Shown here: one piece after another, positions 10,765-19,052 of the stretch
How positions within the stretch are numbered: position 1 is the first letter of the stretch
Layout of the letters: the number at the start of each line of letters is the position of its first letter
From: Mycolicibacterium rufum
GTDB taxonomy: Bacteria > Actinomycetota > Actinomycetes > Mycobacteriales > Mycobacteriaceae
Assembly (NCBI RefSeq): GCF_022374875.2
Contig: NZ_CP092427.2
Span: forward strand, 2,480,001 to 2,544,000
Length of the DNA stretch: 64,000 bases
Reading direction: 5' to 3'
Program-made: the position numbers and the translations under genes
Notes under the pieces: generated by a model
The model's database searches: none
Seen by the model: only the letters and a program-made list of their open reading frames with translations
Told to the model about the DNA's origin: nothing

Positions 10765-11491
10765 CCGCGATCGTGTGTTCGCTGTGCGCGGTGCGTGACC
10801 CGTCGGCCGAGCGGATCGTCCACCCGTCCCGGTCGTAGACGATCTTGCGGGTGCCCTGAGCGAGCCACGGTTCGAGTGCCAGGGTCAGACCCGGCCGCAA
10901 TTCCATGCCGCGCCCGGCGCGCCCGACGTTCGGCACGTGGGGGTCCTCGTGCATCGTGCGCCCCAGACCGTGCCCGCCGAAGTCGGTGTTCACCGGATAG
11001 CCGTACTCGGCGGCCACCGCGCCGATGGCCGCGGAGATGTCGCCAAGCCGGCCCCCGGGCCGCGCGGCGGCGATGCCGGCGGCGAGCGCGCGTTCGGTCG
11101 CCTCGATGAGCCGCTGGTCCTCGGCGCGCGGTGTGCCGACGATGATGCTGCGTGCCGAGTCGGCGACCCACCCGTCGATCGAGACGGCGATGTCCATGCT
11201 GAGCAGGTCGCCGTCGCGCAGCACGTAGTCGTGCGGCAGACCGTGCAGCACCGCGTCGTTGACCGACAGGCAGATGACGTTGCGGAACGGTCCGCGACCG
11301 AACGACGGCGCGTAGTCCCAGTAGCACGACTGCGCGCCGCGCTCGGCGATCAGATCACGCGCCCGGTGCTCCAGATCGAGCAGGTTCACCCCGACCGCGG
11401 CGCGCTGCGCCAGGTCGTCGAGCAGCGCGGCGATGAACGCGCCGGTGACCGCCATGGCCTCGATCTCCGCCGCCGTCTTCAACTCGACCAC
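10721..11491 (-). CDS. Type I methionine aminopeptidase paralogue
   Basis: 256 residues of pita-bread fold. All five metal ligands can be seen: Asp in LLSMDIAV, Asp in WVADSARS, His in FGGHGLGRTMHEDP, Glu in TLALEPWL and Glu in AHSEHTIAV. This type removes the N-terminal Met from new proteins. It probably is a second copy rather than the housekeeping enzyme, because it sits apart from the translation operon and is divergently paired with a small XRE regulator. AAAGGG lies nine bases before the GTG start. The 3' end overlaps the dedA gene. Confidence 0.88.
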   Translation of the reverse strand: MVELKTAAEIEAMAVTGAFIAALLDDLAQRAAVGVNLLDLEHRARDLIAERGAQSCYWDYAPSFGRGPFRNVICLSVNDAVLHGLPHDYVLRDGDLLSMDIAVSIDGWVADSARSIIVGTPRAEDQRLIEATERALAAGIAAARPGGRLGDISAAIGAVAAEYGYPVNTDFGGHGLGRTMHEDPHVPNVGRAGRGMELRPGLTLALEPWLAQGTRKIVYDRDGWTIRSADGSRTAHSEHTIAVTDGAARVLTGLPA

Positions 11492-11511
11492 GCGTGCACA
11501 CCCTTTCGTTG

Positions 11512-11538
11512 ACCGGTATAGAAATACCAGTCTATCCT
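11512..11538. promoter_or_regulatory. Operator and leaderless promoter between the aminopeptidase and XRE genes
   Basis: ACCGGTATAGAAATACCAGT at 11512-11531 is an inverted repeat (GGTAT/ATACC perfect, outer arms 7 of 8) around AGAA. A -10 box TATCCT at 11533-11538 follows, seven bases before the ATG of the XRE gene. The natural guess is autoregulation by that XRE protein, also controlling the divergent aminopeptidase. Confidence 0.55.
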
Positions 11539-11545
11539 CGGCGCC

Positions 11546-11785
11546 ATGGTGCGATCCCCCCTGACCCCGCAGCAGCGCGCGGCGGGCCGCCGGCTCGGCG
11601 CCTACCTGCGCGAGGCGCGCGGCGACCGCAAGGCGGCCGACGTCGCGCAGGCCGCCGCCATCTCCCCGGAGACGCTGCGCAAGATCGAGACCGGCCGGCT
11701 GGCCACGCCCGCGTTCACCACGGTCGCCGCGCTGGCGGCGGTGCTGCAGATCCGCCTCGACGACCTCGCCCGCCTCTGCCGCTAA
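11546..11785 (+). CDS. Small XRE-family helix-turn-helix regulator
   Basis: 79 residues, essentially one HTH_XRE domain: GAYLREARGDRKAADVAQAA, then SPETLRKIETGRLATPA (recognition helix) and TTVAALAAVLQIRLDDLARL. No sensor domain. Likely a dimeric repressor of its own promoter and of the divergent methionine aminopeptidase gene. The four last bases overlap the convergent TetR gene. Confidence 0.85.
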   Translation: MVRSPLTPQQRAAGRRLGAYLREARGDRKAADVAQAAAISPETLRKIETGRLATPAFTTVAALAAVLQIRLDDLARLCR

Positions 11786-12393
11786 GAGTGTTCGAGTCCG
11801 CCCTGCAGCGCATCGAAGAGCCGGCCGAGTCGTCGGCGATGGTCCTCGACGACGGGATCCGGTGACCCCTCGGCGATGACCTGCTGCGCGGTGGCGGTGA
11901 GGATCGTGGAGTATCCGGCGATGACGAGGGCCGCGAACAGCGCCGCGTCGGCACTGAAGTCCGGGTCAGCGTCGAGTGCGTCACGTAGCGCCTGCACGAG
12001 TTCGGCCGCGATCTCCCGCAGCCGTGCGATCAGCACCGGGGATCCCGCGACGGTCCGATAGAAGGGGATCGATCCCTCTTTGATGCCCGACAGCGCGTGC
12101 CGTTCGTCGACGAGCCGGAACGCCACGTCGCGCAGCGACGTCAACACGGCGACGCCCGCCCCCCGGTCGCGCACCGCGTTGCGCAGGATCGCGACGGCGT
12201 CCTCGACGCGGTCGAAGAGCAGATCCTCCTTGCGCGGGAAGTGCTTGAACACCGTGACGCTCGAGACCCCGGCCTCCTTGGCGACCTGCGCGACCGTCAC
12301 CTCGTCGAAGCCGCGATCGAGAAACATCCGGGTCGCGACATCCGAGATCTTCCGACGGGTTTGGGGGCCACCTCGCTCCGACGTCCTGGGCAT
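11782..12393 (-). CDS. TetR-family repressor of the divergent MFS exporter
   Basis: 203 residues. The N-terminal HTH spans about residues 12-58: ISDVATRMFLDRGFDEVTVA then KEAGVSSVTVFKHFPRKEDLL. The remaining helical part is the ligand and dimer domain. It is divergent from the MFS gene with 49 bases between starts, and palindromes lie in that gap. Its own -10 may be TAAACT (minus strand 12419-12424), with GAGGTGGA before the ATG. The inferred role is substrate-induced derepression of the exporter. Confidence 0.9.
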   Translation of the reverse strand: MPRTSERGGPQTRRKISDVATRMFLDRGFDEVTVAQVAKEAGVSSVTVFKHFPRKEDLLFDRVEDAVAILRNAVRDRGAGVAVLTSLRDVAFRLVDERHALSGIKEGSIPFYRTVAGSPVLIARLREIAAELVQALRDALDADPDFSADAALFAALVIAGYSTILTATAQQVIAEGSPDPVVEDHRRRLGRLFDALQGGLEHS

Positions 12394-12413
12394 TCCACCT
12401 CACTCTGTTGACT

Positions 12414-12442
12414 CACTTAGTTTAGTCACTTAATTTAGTGAC
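12414..12442. promoter_or_regulatory. TetR operator with tandem repeats and leaderless -10
   Basis: GTCACTTAATTTAGTGAC (12425-12442) has perfect 6-base arms and ends directly at the MFS ATG. CACTTAGTTTAGT (12414-12426) and CACTTAATTTAGT (12427-12439) are abutting direct repeats differing by one base, so two overlapping dimers could bind. The -10-like TAATTT at 12431-12436 is inside the operator, six bases before the ATG. Confidence 0.6.
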
Positions 12443-13906
12443 ATGACGACTCCGAGCATTGTCTCTCCTCGCTCGCTCACCCAGGCCTGGCCCGCCCTTT
12501 CGGGCCTGTCGGCCGTGTTCCTTTTCGAGATGCTCGACAACTCGATCCTGACCGTCGCGCTGCCGACGATCGGCCGCGACCTGCACGCCTCCACCACCGC
12601 ACTGCAGTGGGTGACGGGCGCGTACGCCGTTGTGTTCGGCGCGCTGATGCTCGTGCTCGGGGCCGTCGCCGACCGTGTCGGCCGGCGTCGTGTGATGCTG
12701 CTCGGCCTCGTGCTGCTCGCCGCCGCGAGCCTGGCAACCGCGTTCGTCACGACAGCCGAGCAGCTCGTCGCCGTACGCGTGCTGACCGGCGTCGCAGCGG
12801 CGATGACGACACCGGGCGCGATGGCGCTGGCCTTTCGACTGTTCGACGACGACACCCTCCGCATGCGGGCGATCACGCTGATCTCGACCGTGGGGTTGAT
12901 CGGTCTCGCGATCGGCCCGACGCTCGGCGGGTTCGTCGTCGAGGTCGCGCCGTGGCAGGTGCTGCTGCTGGTCAACGTTCCGATCGCGCTGCTCGCGATC
13001 GTCGGCGTGCGCTTCGGCATCGCGGCCGACCGTCCCGAGGATCTGCATCGTGATCCGGTGGACGTCGCGGGAGGCGTTCTGGGCACCGCCGCGATCGCGT
13101 GCGCGCTGGTCGCGCCGACGCTGTTCGTCGAAGACGGCACCCGAACGTGGCTACCGTGGGCGACGGCAGCTGTGGCGGCGGCCGGATGCGTGGCGTTCGT
13201 CATCCGAGAGCGAACCGCACGGTTTCCGTTGATCTCGTTGAAGCTCGTGGCACACCCGCTGGTGGCGAGTGGGCTGGCGTTCAAGGCCGCATCCGGGCTC
13301 GCGATCGCGGGGCTCGGCTATCTGGTCACGCTGCAGCTCCAGCTCGATTGGGGCTGGCCCCCGGCGCTCGCCGCGATCGGGATGCTTCCGCAGGTCGCGG
13401 TGCTCATCGCGGGCAGCTTCGTCGTCAACCCGTTCGTCAGGCGTGTCGGGTCGGAACGCGCCGCCTGGCTCAGCGCATCGGCGGTCGTGCTCGGGCTCGC
13501 GGTCTACGCCGTGCTGGGCCGCTTCGGCTATCCGTGGGTCGCGGCGGCCCTCGCGCTCGTCGCGGCAGGCCTACGCGTCGTGGGGGTCGTCGCCGCGGTC
13601 AACGTCTTGCGCGGGCTTCCCGAGAACCGGACCACGATCGGCACGGCCCTGGTCGACACCTCCAGCGAGGTGACGTCCGGCGTCGGCATCGCTGTCAGCG
13701 GGACGATTCTCGCTGCGATGTTCTCCGGCACCATCACCGCCGCGTACTGGACCGCGGCCCAGACGACGCAGTTCCGCGACGCAGTCACCGCCGCGGGGCT
13801 CGTGCTGACCGCGATCGCCGCGGTACTCGTCGCCTTCGGAATCGCCCGGAACGGATGGTGCCAATCGCGTATTCGACGGTGGACATCCCGTCGCTCACAG
13901 CCGTGA
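12443..13906 (+). CDS. MFS drug exporter, DHA2 (14-helix) type
   Basis: 487 residues with about 14 membrane helices. Motif A is seen in GAVADRVGRRRVM. The motif C-like region is IGLAIGPTLGG. FLFEMLDNSILTVALPTI is the family's motif D1 in TM1. It exports small molecules by proton antiport; the substrate is unknown. Expression is probably controlled by the divergent TetR gene through the operator abutting the start codon. The 3' end overlaps the convergent nhaA gene by 12 bases. Confidence 0.9.
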   Translation: MTTPSIVSPRSLTQAWPALSGLSAVFLFEMLDNSILTVALPTIGRDLHASTTALQWVTGAYAVVFGALMLVLGAVADRVGRRRVMLLGLVLLAAASLATAFVTTAEQLVAVRVLTGVAAAMTTPGAMALAFRLFDDDTLRMRAITLISTVGLIGLAIGPTLGGFVVEVAPWQVLLLVNVPIALLAIVGVRFGIAADRPEDLHRDPVDVAGGVLGTAAIACALVAPTLFVEDGTRTWLPWATAAVAAAGCVAFVIRERTARFPLISLKLVAHPLVASGLAFKAASGLAIAGLGYLVTLQLQLDWGWPPALAAIGMLPQVAVLIAGSFVVNPFVRRVGSERAAWLSASAVVLGLAVYAVLGRFGYPWVAAALALVAAGLRVVGVVAAVNVLRGLPENRTTIGTALVDTSSEVTSGVGIAVSGTILAAMFSGTITAAYWTAAQTTQFRDAVTAAGLVLTAIAAVLVAFGIARNGWCQSRIRRWTSRRSQP

Positions 13907-15757
13907 GGCACGGGTGCCTTCCAACGCACGGATCAGGCTCGCCGCGTCCCACGGTCCCTTGTGCCGCTTCCCGTTGACGAACAGCGTCGGCGTCGCGTTG
14001 AGGTCCATCGCCTCGGCGTCCTCGGCGTCGTCGGTCACCCGGTGCAGCACCTTCGACGAGTGGATTCGCACGTCCGCGTCGAACCGTTCGATGTCGCAGC
14101 CGGCGGCCACCGCATACCGGTAGATGTCGGACCAGTCGAGGTCGTCCTGGTGGGCGAACAGCTGGCGGGCCATCTCCCAGAACCTGCCCTGCAGCGCCGC
14201 CGCCTCGCTGGCCCTGGCGGCGTCGAACGCCCGCGGGTGCGCCCGCTCGAGCGGGAAATGCCGCCACACATAGAGCAACTCGTCGCCGAAGTGGTCGCGT
14301 ACCTCGTCGATCGAGCCGGTCGCCCGGCTGCAGAACGGACACTCGAAGTCGCCGTACTCGACCAGCGTGAGGGGTGCGTCCGGTCGCCCGCGGGCATGGT
14401 CGCGCTCGGGATCGATCGGCCGGAGCAGGTGCAGGCCGACGGGCTCGGGCGGGCTGAGCCAGTCGGTGATCCGGAAGATCGCCCAGCCGAAGACGAACGC
14501 GAGCACCGACGCCGCCAGCACGCCGATGCGGGCCTGGTCCTGTCGGCCGGGGTCGGCGATCGCGATGTCGACGATGAACAGCGAGATCGTGAAGCCGATG
14601 CCCGACAGCGCGGCCCCGCCCATGATCCGGCGCAGGGTCAGGCCCGGCGCGAGCACGCCCAGGCCGGTACGGCGCATGAACCACGTCGCGCCCGTGATGC
14701 CGACGAACTTTCCGATCACCAGGCCCGCCACGATGCCCCACGTCAGCGGCGAGCGCAGCGCCGCGCCGACGCTCGCCGCGTCGAGCTTCACCCCGGCGTT
14801 GACCAACGCGAACAGCGGCAGGATGCCGAACGAGACGACCGGCCCGACCGTGGTCTGCAGCCGTTCGTTGATCGAGATCGATTCCTGCAGTGAGCGGCTC
14901 GCCGCCCGCGCGTACTGGGAATTCGGTGACTGCCGGAACGCGCGGATCTGTTCGACGGCCCGCTCGACCGGCCGCCGCTCCGGGGTGAACACCGGGATCA
15001 GCAGCGCGACCGCGACACCGGCCAGGGTCGGATGCACGCCGCCCCGATACAGCGAGATCCACAGTGCCAGCCCGAGCACGGCGTACGCCGGACCGCGCGC
15101 TTTCGGCAGGAACCGGACCAGCGCCAGCGCACCGAGCAACACGACCGCCACGATCAGTGGCGCGACGCGGATCTCGTCGGAGTAGAACAGCGCGATCACG
15201 CAGAGCGCGCCGACGTCGTCGACGACGGCCAGCGTCAGCAGGAACAGGCGGACCCGGGCCGGGAAGACGGGTTTGATGATGGCCAGCGCGCCGACCAGAA
15301 ACGCCGTGTCGGTGGAGATCACCACGCCCCAGGCCTGGGCGTTCTCCCCCGACGGGTTGAAGGCGAGGAACACCACCGCCGGCAGCACCAGACCCGCGAT
15401 CGCCGCGACCACCGGCACCGCCGCGCGGGACCGGTCGGTCAGCTCGCCGATGGTGAACTCGCGCGTCACCTCGAGACCGACGATGAAGAAGAAGAACGTC
15501 ATCAGCCCGTCGTTGACGAGGTGCTTGATCGACATCGCGACGTGGTGTTCGCCGACGGTGAGACCGATCTCGGTGTCCAGCACCGTCGAATAGATATGCG
15601 CCCAAGGAGAATTCGCCCACAGGATGGCGATGACGGTGAAGAGCAGCAGCAGCGCCGCGGCCGTGTTGTCGCCCGTCTTGTTCGCGGTGCTGCCGCGACT
15701 CAGCCGCGAGGGTCGCAGCGGGAAACCGCGCTGGGTGGCGGGTTCAGTCACGGTCAC
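13895..15757 (-). CDS. nhaA: Fusion of Na+/H+ antiporter NhaA with a DsbA-like thioredoxin domain
   Basis: 620 residues. Residues 1-430 are a complete NhaA antiporter: NDGLMTFFFFIVGLEVTREF, the ion-binding Asp pair in LAVVDDVGAL, and SGIGFTISLFI. Residues about 440-620 are a DsbA-type thioredoxin fold with YGDFECPFC (C473-P-F-C476) and the cis-Pro motif NATPTLFVNGKRHKG. A helix near 415-435 connects them. NhaA keeps cytosolic pH and Na+ balance; the sensible guess is that the thiol domain senses or repairs redox state. Which side of the membrane it faces cannot be decided here. The frame is uninterrupted, so this is not an assembly artefact. It overlaps the upstream GH76-like gene by 14 bases. 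Confidence 0.92.
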   Translation of the reverse strand: MTVTEPATQRGFPLRPSRLSRGSTANKTGDNTAAALLLLFTVIAILWANSPWAHIYSTVLDTEIGLTVGEHHVAMSIKHLVNDGLMTFFFFIVGLEVTREFTIGELTDRSRAAVPVVAAIAGLVLPAVVFLAFNPSGENAQAWGVVISTDTAFLVGALAIIKPVFPARVRLFLLTLAVVDDVGALCVIALFYSDEIRVAPLIVAVVLLGALALVRFLPKARGPAYAVLGLALWISLYRGGVHPTLAGVAVALLIPVFTPERRPVERAVEQIRAFRQSPNSQYARAASRSLQESISINERLQTTVGPVVSFGILPLFALVNAGVKLDAASVGAALRSPLTWGIVAGLVIGKFVGITGATWFMRRTGLGVLAPGLTLRRIMGGAALSGIGFTISLFIVDIAIADPGRQDQARIGVLAASVLAFVFGWAIFRITDWLSPPEPVGLHLLRPIDPERDHARGRPDAPLTLVEYGDFECPFCSRATGSIDEVRDHFGDELLYVWRHFPLERAHPRAFDAARASEAAALQGRFWEMARQLFAHQDDLDWSDIYRYAVAAGCDIERFDADVRIHSSKVLHRVTDDAEDAEAMDLNATPTLFVNGKRHKGPWDAASLIRALEGTRASRL

Positions 15758-16853
15758 CGGCGACAGTGTGGGCGGCTTCCATCAGCATCCAGCCTGCCAG
15801 CTGGACGGACAGATCGCGCTCCGGGATCTCCGAGGAGTTCACCGCACCCTCGACGAACTGCGCGTCCTGGGTGCCTGCCGTCGGCACCTGGGCGTCACGC
15901 TCCCAGAAGGCGCTGAACAACGGCAGGTCCTCGACCGTCGCCCGGTTGTCCCACGCCGCCTGCGCCGACGACAGCACCAGGGCGCCCGCGGTGGCCCGCG
16001 CCGTCTCGTCGTCGGGTCCGCCGGCGGGCAGAGCGGTGGCGACCAGCGCCAGGTAGCGCGCCAGGATGCCGTGGAACAGGCCGCCGTCGCCGCCGCCCGC
16101 GCCCTTGAGCACGCCGTCGGGCGCCATGTGCTCGGCCACCGCGGCGACCAGGCGGTGCACCCGCTCGGCGTGACGAGGATCCTGCGTGCGCGCCGCGAGT
16201 TCGGTCTCGAGGCCGAGCACCACGCCCTGGCAGTAGGTGTACTGGGCCCGCACCAGCGACCCGCCCTTGATCCCGTCGAACACCAGGTGGGTCTCGGGAT
16301 CGATCAGCGTCTCGTCGATCCAGTCCGCCATCTGCTGGGCGCGGCGCAGCCGTCCCTCGGTGCGCGCGAGGAAGATGCCCGCCGGGCCGTTGGCGGGGGC
16401 GTTGAAGAACTGGTCCTGCTTGCGCCACGGGATGCCCCCGCCGTCCTCGGGCACCCAGGAGGACAGGAACTGGTCGGCGAAGGTGTCGAGCGCCTTCGGC
16501 CGTTCCACGCCGGCGAGCCGGCCCGACCGCTCGAGCGCGAGCGCCAGCCACGCCATGTCGTCGTAGTAGTCGTTGGTCCAGCGGCCGATGTTGCGGAACC
16601 GGTGCCCGCGGATCTGGCGGCCGATCCTGGCGAGCCGCTCGGGCTGCGGGTCGCGCACCTGCGCGTCGACGAGGTTGTCCAGCAGATGGGCCTGCCACCA
16701 GTAGTGCCAGGTGCCGAAGCGGCGCTGTTTGCCGGCCGCCGGCCAGGCCACGACGCCGAGCTGGGTTCCGGGCAGCCCCCAGAGCTTGCGGAGGTGCCGG
16801 GTGGTGATCGCGGCTTCGGCGCTGCCCGCGCGGTTGGCCCACATCTGATCCAT
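15744..16853 (-). CDS. GH76-family glycosidase-like protein (Rv0365c-like)
   Basis: 369 residues. NDYYDDMAW (D98, D99) matches the catalytic Asp pair of GH76 endo-alpha-1,6-mannanases. Trp-rich GTWHYWWQAHLLDNLVDA and FNAPANGPAGIFLAR are also typical of the (alpha/alpha)6 barrel. There is no signal peptide, so a cytosolic role is implied, which is unusual for a mannan-degrading enzyme. Mycobacterial lipomannan and LAM have an alpha-1,6-mannan core, making that a possible but unproven substrate. It is translationally coupled to nhaA downstream. Confidence 0.8.
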   Translation of the reverse strand: MDQMWANRAGSAEAAITTRHLRKLWGLPGTQLGVVAWPAAGKQRRFGTWHYWWQAHLLDNLVDAQVRDPQPERLARIGRQIRGHRFRNIGRWTNDYYDDMAWLALALERSGRLAGVERPKALDTFADQFLSSWVPEDGGGIPWRKQDQFFNAPANGPAGIFLARTEGRLRRAQQMADWIDETLIDPETHLVFDGIKGGSLVRAQYTYCQGVVLGLETELAARTQDPRHAERVHRLVAAVAEHMAPDGVLKGAGGGDGGLFHGILARYLALVATALPAGGPDDETARATAGALVLSSAQAAWDNRATVEDLPLFSAFWERDAQVPTAGTQDAQFVEGAVNSSEIPERDLSVQLAGWMLMEAAHTVAGDRD

Positions 16854-16889
16854 GGGGACGATCCTGCCTCACCCCGCCTCGTGAGGCCA

Positions 16890-16928
16890 TGAGACAAATC
16901 TGTCTCATATGAGCTATAGTCGTCTCAT
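16890..16928. promoter_or_regulatory. TetR operator and leaderless promoter of the second efflux pair
   Basis: TGAGACA-AATC-TGTCTCA (16890-16907) is a perfect 7-base inverted repeat. A second, looser repeat ATGAG (16909-16913) with CTCAT (16924-16928) flanks the -10 TATAGT at 16915-16920, and the ATG at 16927 follows six bases later. Autorepression by the TetR protein is the simplest reading; the divergent GH76-like gene could also be affected. Confidence 0.6.
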
Positions 16929-17463
16929 GTCCACGCGTGACGACCTGCTGCGGGCGGCGGCCGACTATCTCGGCCGACGGCCGAACGCGACGCAGGACGA
17001 GATCGCGGCCGCCGTCGGCGTCAGCCGCGCGACGCTGCACCGGCACTTCTCCGGGCGGGTCGCGCTGATGGCCGCGCTCGAGGAACTGGCCATCGCCGAG
17101 ATGGGCACGGTCATCGACAACGCCCGCCTGCAGGAGGGCAGCGCCGCCGAGGCGCTGCGCCGCCTCGTCACCGCGTGCGAGCCGGTGTCGCCGTACCTGG
17201 CGCTGCTCTACAGCCAGAGCCAGGAGGACCCCACCGCGTGCCTCGAGGTGTGGGACGAGATCGACGGCCAGATCACCGACCTCTTCCTGCGGGGCCAACG
17301 CGTCGGCGAGTTCCGGCCCGAGCTGCCCGCCGCGTGGCTGACCGAGGCGTTCTACAGCCTGGTCGCCGCGACCGACTGGTCGATCCGCGTGGGCCGCGTC
17401 GCACCCCGCGACGCGTCCCGCATCATCACCGACCTCCTTCTGAACGGAGTACGTCCCTCATGA
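16927..17463 (+). CDS. TetR-family regulator of the downstream MFS exporter
   Basis: 178 residues from ATG 16927. ATG 16909 is also in frame but lies upstream of the -10 box, so it cannot be used by the leaderless transcript. The HTH is seen in ATQDEIAAAVGVSRATLHRHF. The C-terminal helical domain is of the TetR_C type, with EFRPELPAAWLTEAFYSLV. Its stop overlaps the MFS ATG (ATGA), so regulator and exporter form one self-controlled transcript. Confidence 0.9.
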   Translation: MSTRDDLLRAAADYLGRRPNATQDEIAAAVGVSRATLHRHFSGRVALMAALEELAIAEMGTVIDNARLQEGSAAEALRRLVTACEPVSPYLALLYSQSQEDPTACLEVWDEIDGQITDLFLRGQRVGEFRPELPAAWLTEAFYSLVAATDWSIRVGRVAPRDASRIITDLLLNGVRPS

Positions 17464-19052
17464 CCCGCCGTTGGTTCGCTCTCGGCGTCCTCACCCTCGC
17501 TGTCCTGCTCATCGGCGTCGACGGCACCGTGCTGGCGCTGGCGACACCGTTCATCACCGCCGACCTCGGCGCCACCGGCACGCAGATCCTCTGGATCGGC
17601 GACATCTACTCGTTCGTGCTGGCCGCCCTGCTGATCAGCATGGGCAGCCTCGGCGACCGCATCGGGCACAAGAAGCTGTTGCTCTGCGGCGCAACGGCTT
17701 TCGCCGCCTTCTCGGTGATCACCGCGTATTCCACGAGCCCGCAGATGCTGATCGGCACGCGCGCGCTGCTCGGCATGGCCGGGGCCACGCTCGCCCCCGC
17801 GACGCTCGCCCTGATCCGCGGCATCTTCGCCGACCAACGCCAGCGCAGCATCGCCGTCGGTATCTGGGCCTCGGCGTTCTCGGCCGGCGCCGCGCTGGGC
17901 CCCGTGGTCGGCGGCGTGCTGCTCGAGCACTTCTGGTGGGGATCGGTGTTCCTGATCAACATCCCGGTGATGGTGGTCCTCGTCGCCGGCGGCCTCGTGC
18001 TGCTGCCGGAGCACCGCGACCCGCAGCCGGGGCCGTGGGATCTGCCCAGCGTCGCGCTGTCGATGATCGGCATGATCGGCGTGGTCTACGCGATCAAGGA
18101 GGGCTTCGCGGGCCTGGCCCACGGCATCGGCGGCGACGTCGTGATCGCGGGCGTGCTCGGCGCCACGGCGCTGACGATGTTCGTGCGCCGCCAGCTGCGG
18201 CTGCCGAACCCGCTGATCGACGTGCGGCTGTTCGCCAATCCGCGGTTCTCCGGCGTCGTCGCCGCCAACCTGCTGTCGGTGCTCGGCCTGTCCGGGCTGG
18301 TGTTCTTCCTGTCCCAGTACTTCCAGCTGGTGCACGGCTACGGGCCGCTGCAGGCCGGGCTGGCCGAACTGCCTGCCGCGATGACCGCGACGGTGTTCGG
18401 CGTGATCGCCGGCCTGCTGGTGCGCCGCGTCTCGCACCGCGCCGTGCTGACCACCGGTCTGGCGCTGGTGGGTGTGGCCATGGCCGCGCTGATGATCTCG
18501 CTGCTGGTGTTCACGCCGATCACGCCGTACCTGCCGCTGGGGATCGCGCTCTTCGTGGTCGGCGTCGGGCTGGGCCTCGCGTTCACCGTCGCCAGCGACG
18601 TGATCCTGGCCAGCGTCCCGAAGGAACGGGCCGGCGCGGCCGCGGCCGTGTCGGAGACGGCCTACGAGCTGGGCATGGCGCTGGGCATCGCGCTGCTGGG
18701 ATCCATCGTCACCGCGGTCTACCGCACGGTCGTGGTCGCGCCCGGCGTCCCGGCCGCGGCGGCCGCGCACGCCCGCGACTCGCTGGCCGGCGCGATCCAC
18801 GCCGCCGACACCCTGCCCGCGGGTCAGGCCGACGGCCTGGTCGACGCGGCGCGCACAGCGTTCACGCATGGCCTGTCGGTCGCCTCCGGCGTGGGGGCCC
18901 TCCTGCTGCTCGCCTCGGCGGTGGCGGTGTGGATCCTGCTGAAATCACCAGGCCAGGTCGAGATCGGCGTGCTGCCGGATCCAGGTGTGCATCGCGATGC
19001 CCGCGGCGACCGCCGCGTTGATGCTCCGTGTGGATCCGAACTGCGCGATTGA
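17460..19052 (+). CDS. MFS drug exporter, DHA2 (14-helix) type, with odd C-terminal tail
   Basis: 530 residues. TM1 has LIGVDGTVLALATPFI; motif A is GSLGDRIGHKKLL; motif C-like SAGAALGPVVGG follows. About 14 helices end near WILLK (residue 495). The last 35 or so residues (PGQVEIGVLP... onward) are hydrophilic and are encoded opposite the 3' end of the RNA methyltransferase gene, overlapping it by 108 bases. This tail looks like read-through after loss of an earlier stop. The start ATG 17460 overlaps the TetR stop. Confidence 0.9.
   Translation: MTRRWFALGVLTLAVLLIGVDGTVLALATPFITADLGATGTQILWIGDIYSFVLAALLISMGSLGDRIGHKKLLLCGATAFAAFSVITAYSTSPQMLIGTRALLGMAGATLAPATLALIRGIFADQRQRSIAVGIWASAFSAGAALGPVVGGVLLEHFWWGSVFLINIPVMVVLVAGGLVLLPEHRDPQPGPWDLPSVALSMIGMIGVVYAIKEGFAGLAHGIGGDVVIAGVLGATALTMFVRRQLRLPNPLIDVRLFANPRFSGVVAANLLSVLGLSGLVFFLSQYFQLVHGYGPLQAGLAELPAAMTATVFGVIAGLLVRRVSHRAVLTTGLALVGVAMAALMISLLVFTPITPYLPLGIALFVVGVGLGLAFTVASDVILASVPKERAGAAAAVSETAYELGMALGIALLGSIVTAVYRTVVVAPGVPAAAAAHARDSLAGAIHAADTLPAGQADGLVDAARTAFTHGLSVASGVGALLLLASAVAVWILLKSPGQVEIGVLPDPGVHRDARGDRRVDAPCGSELRD

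Noticed and set aside
16909..16926. ATG 16909 as start of the TetR gene
   Set aside because: It is upstream of the -10 box TATAGT, so the predicted transcript would not contain it.
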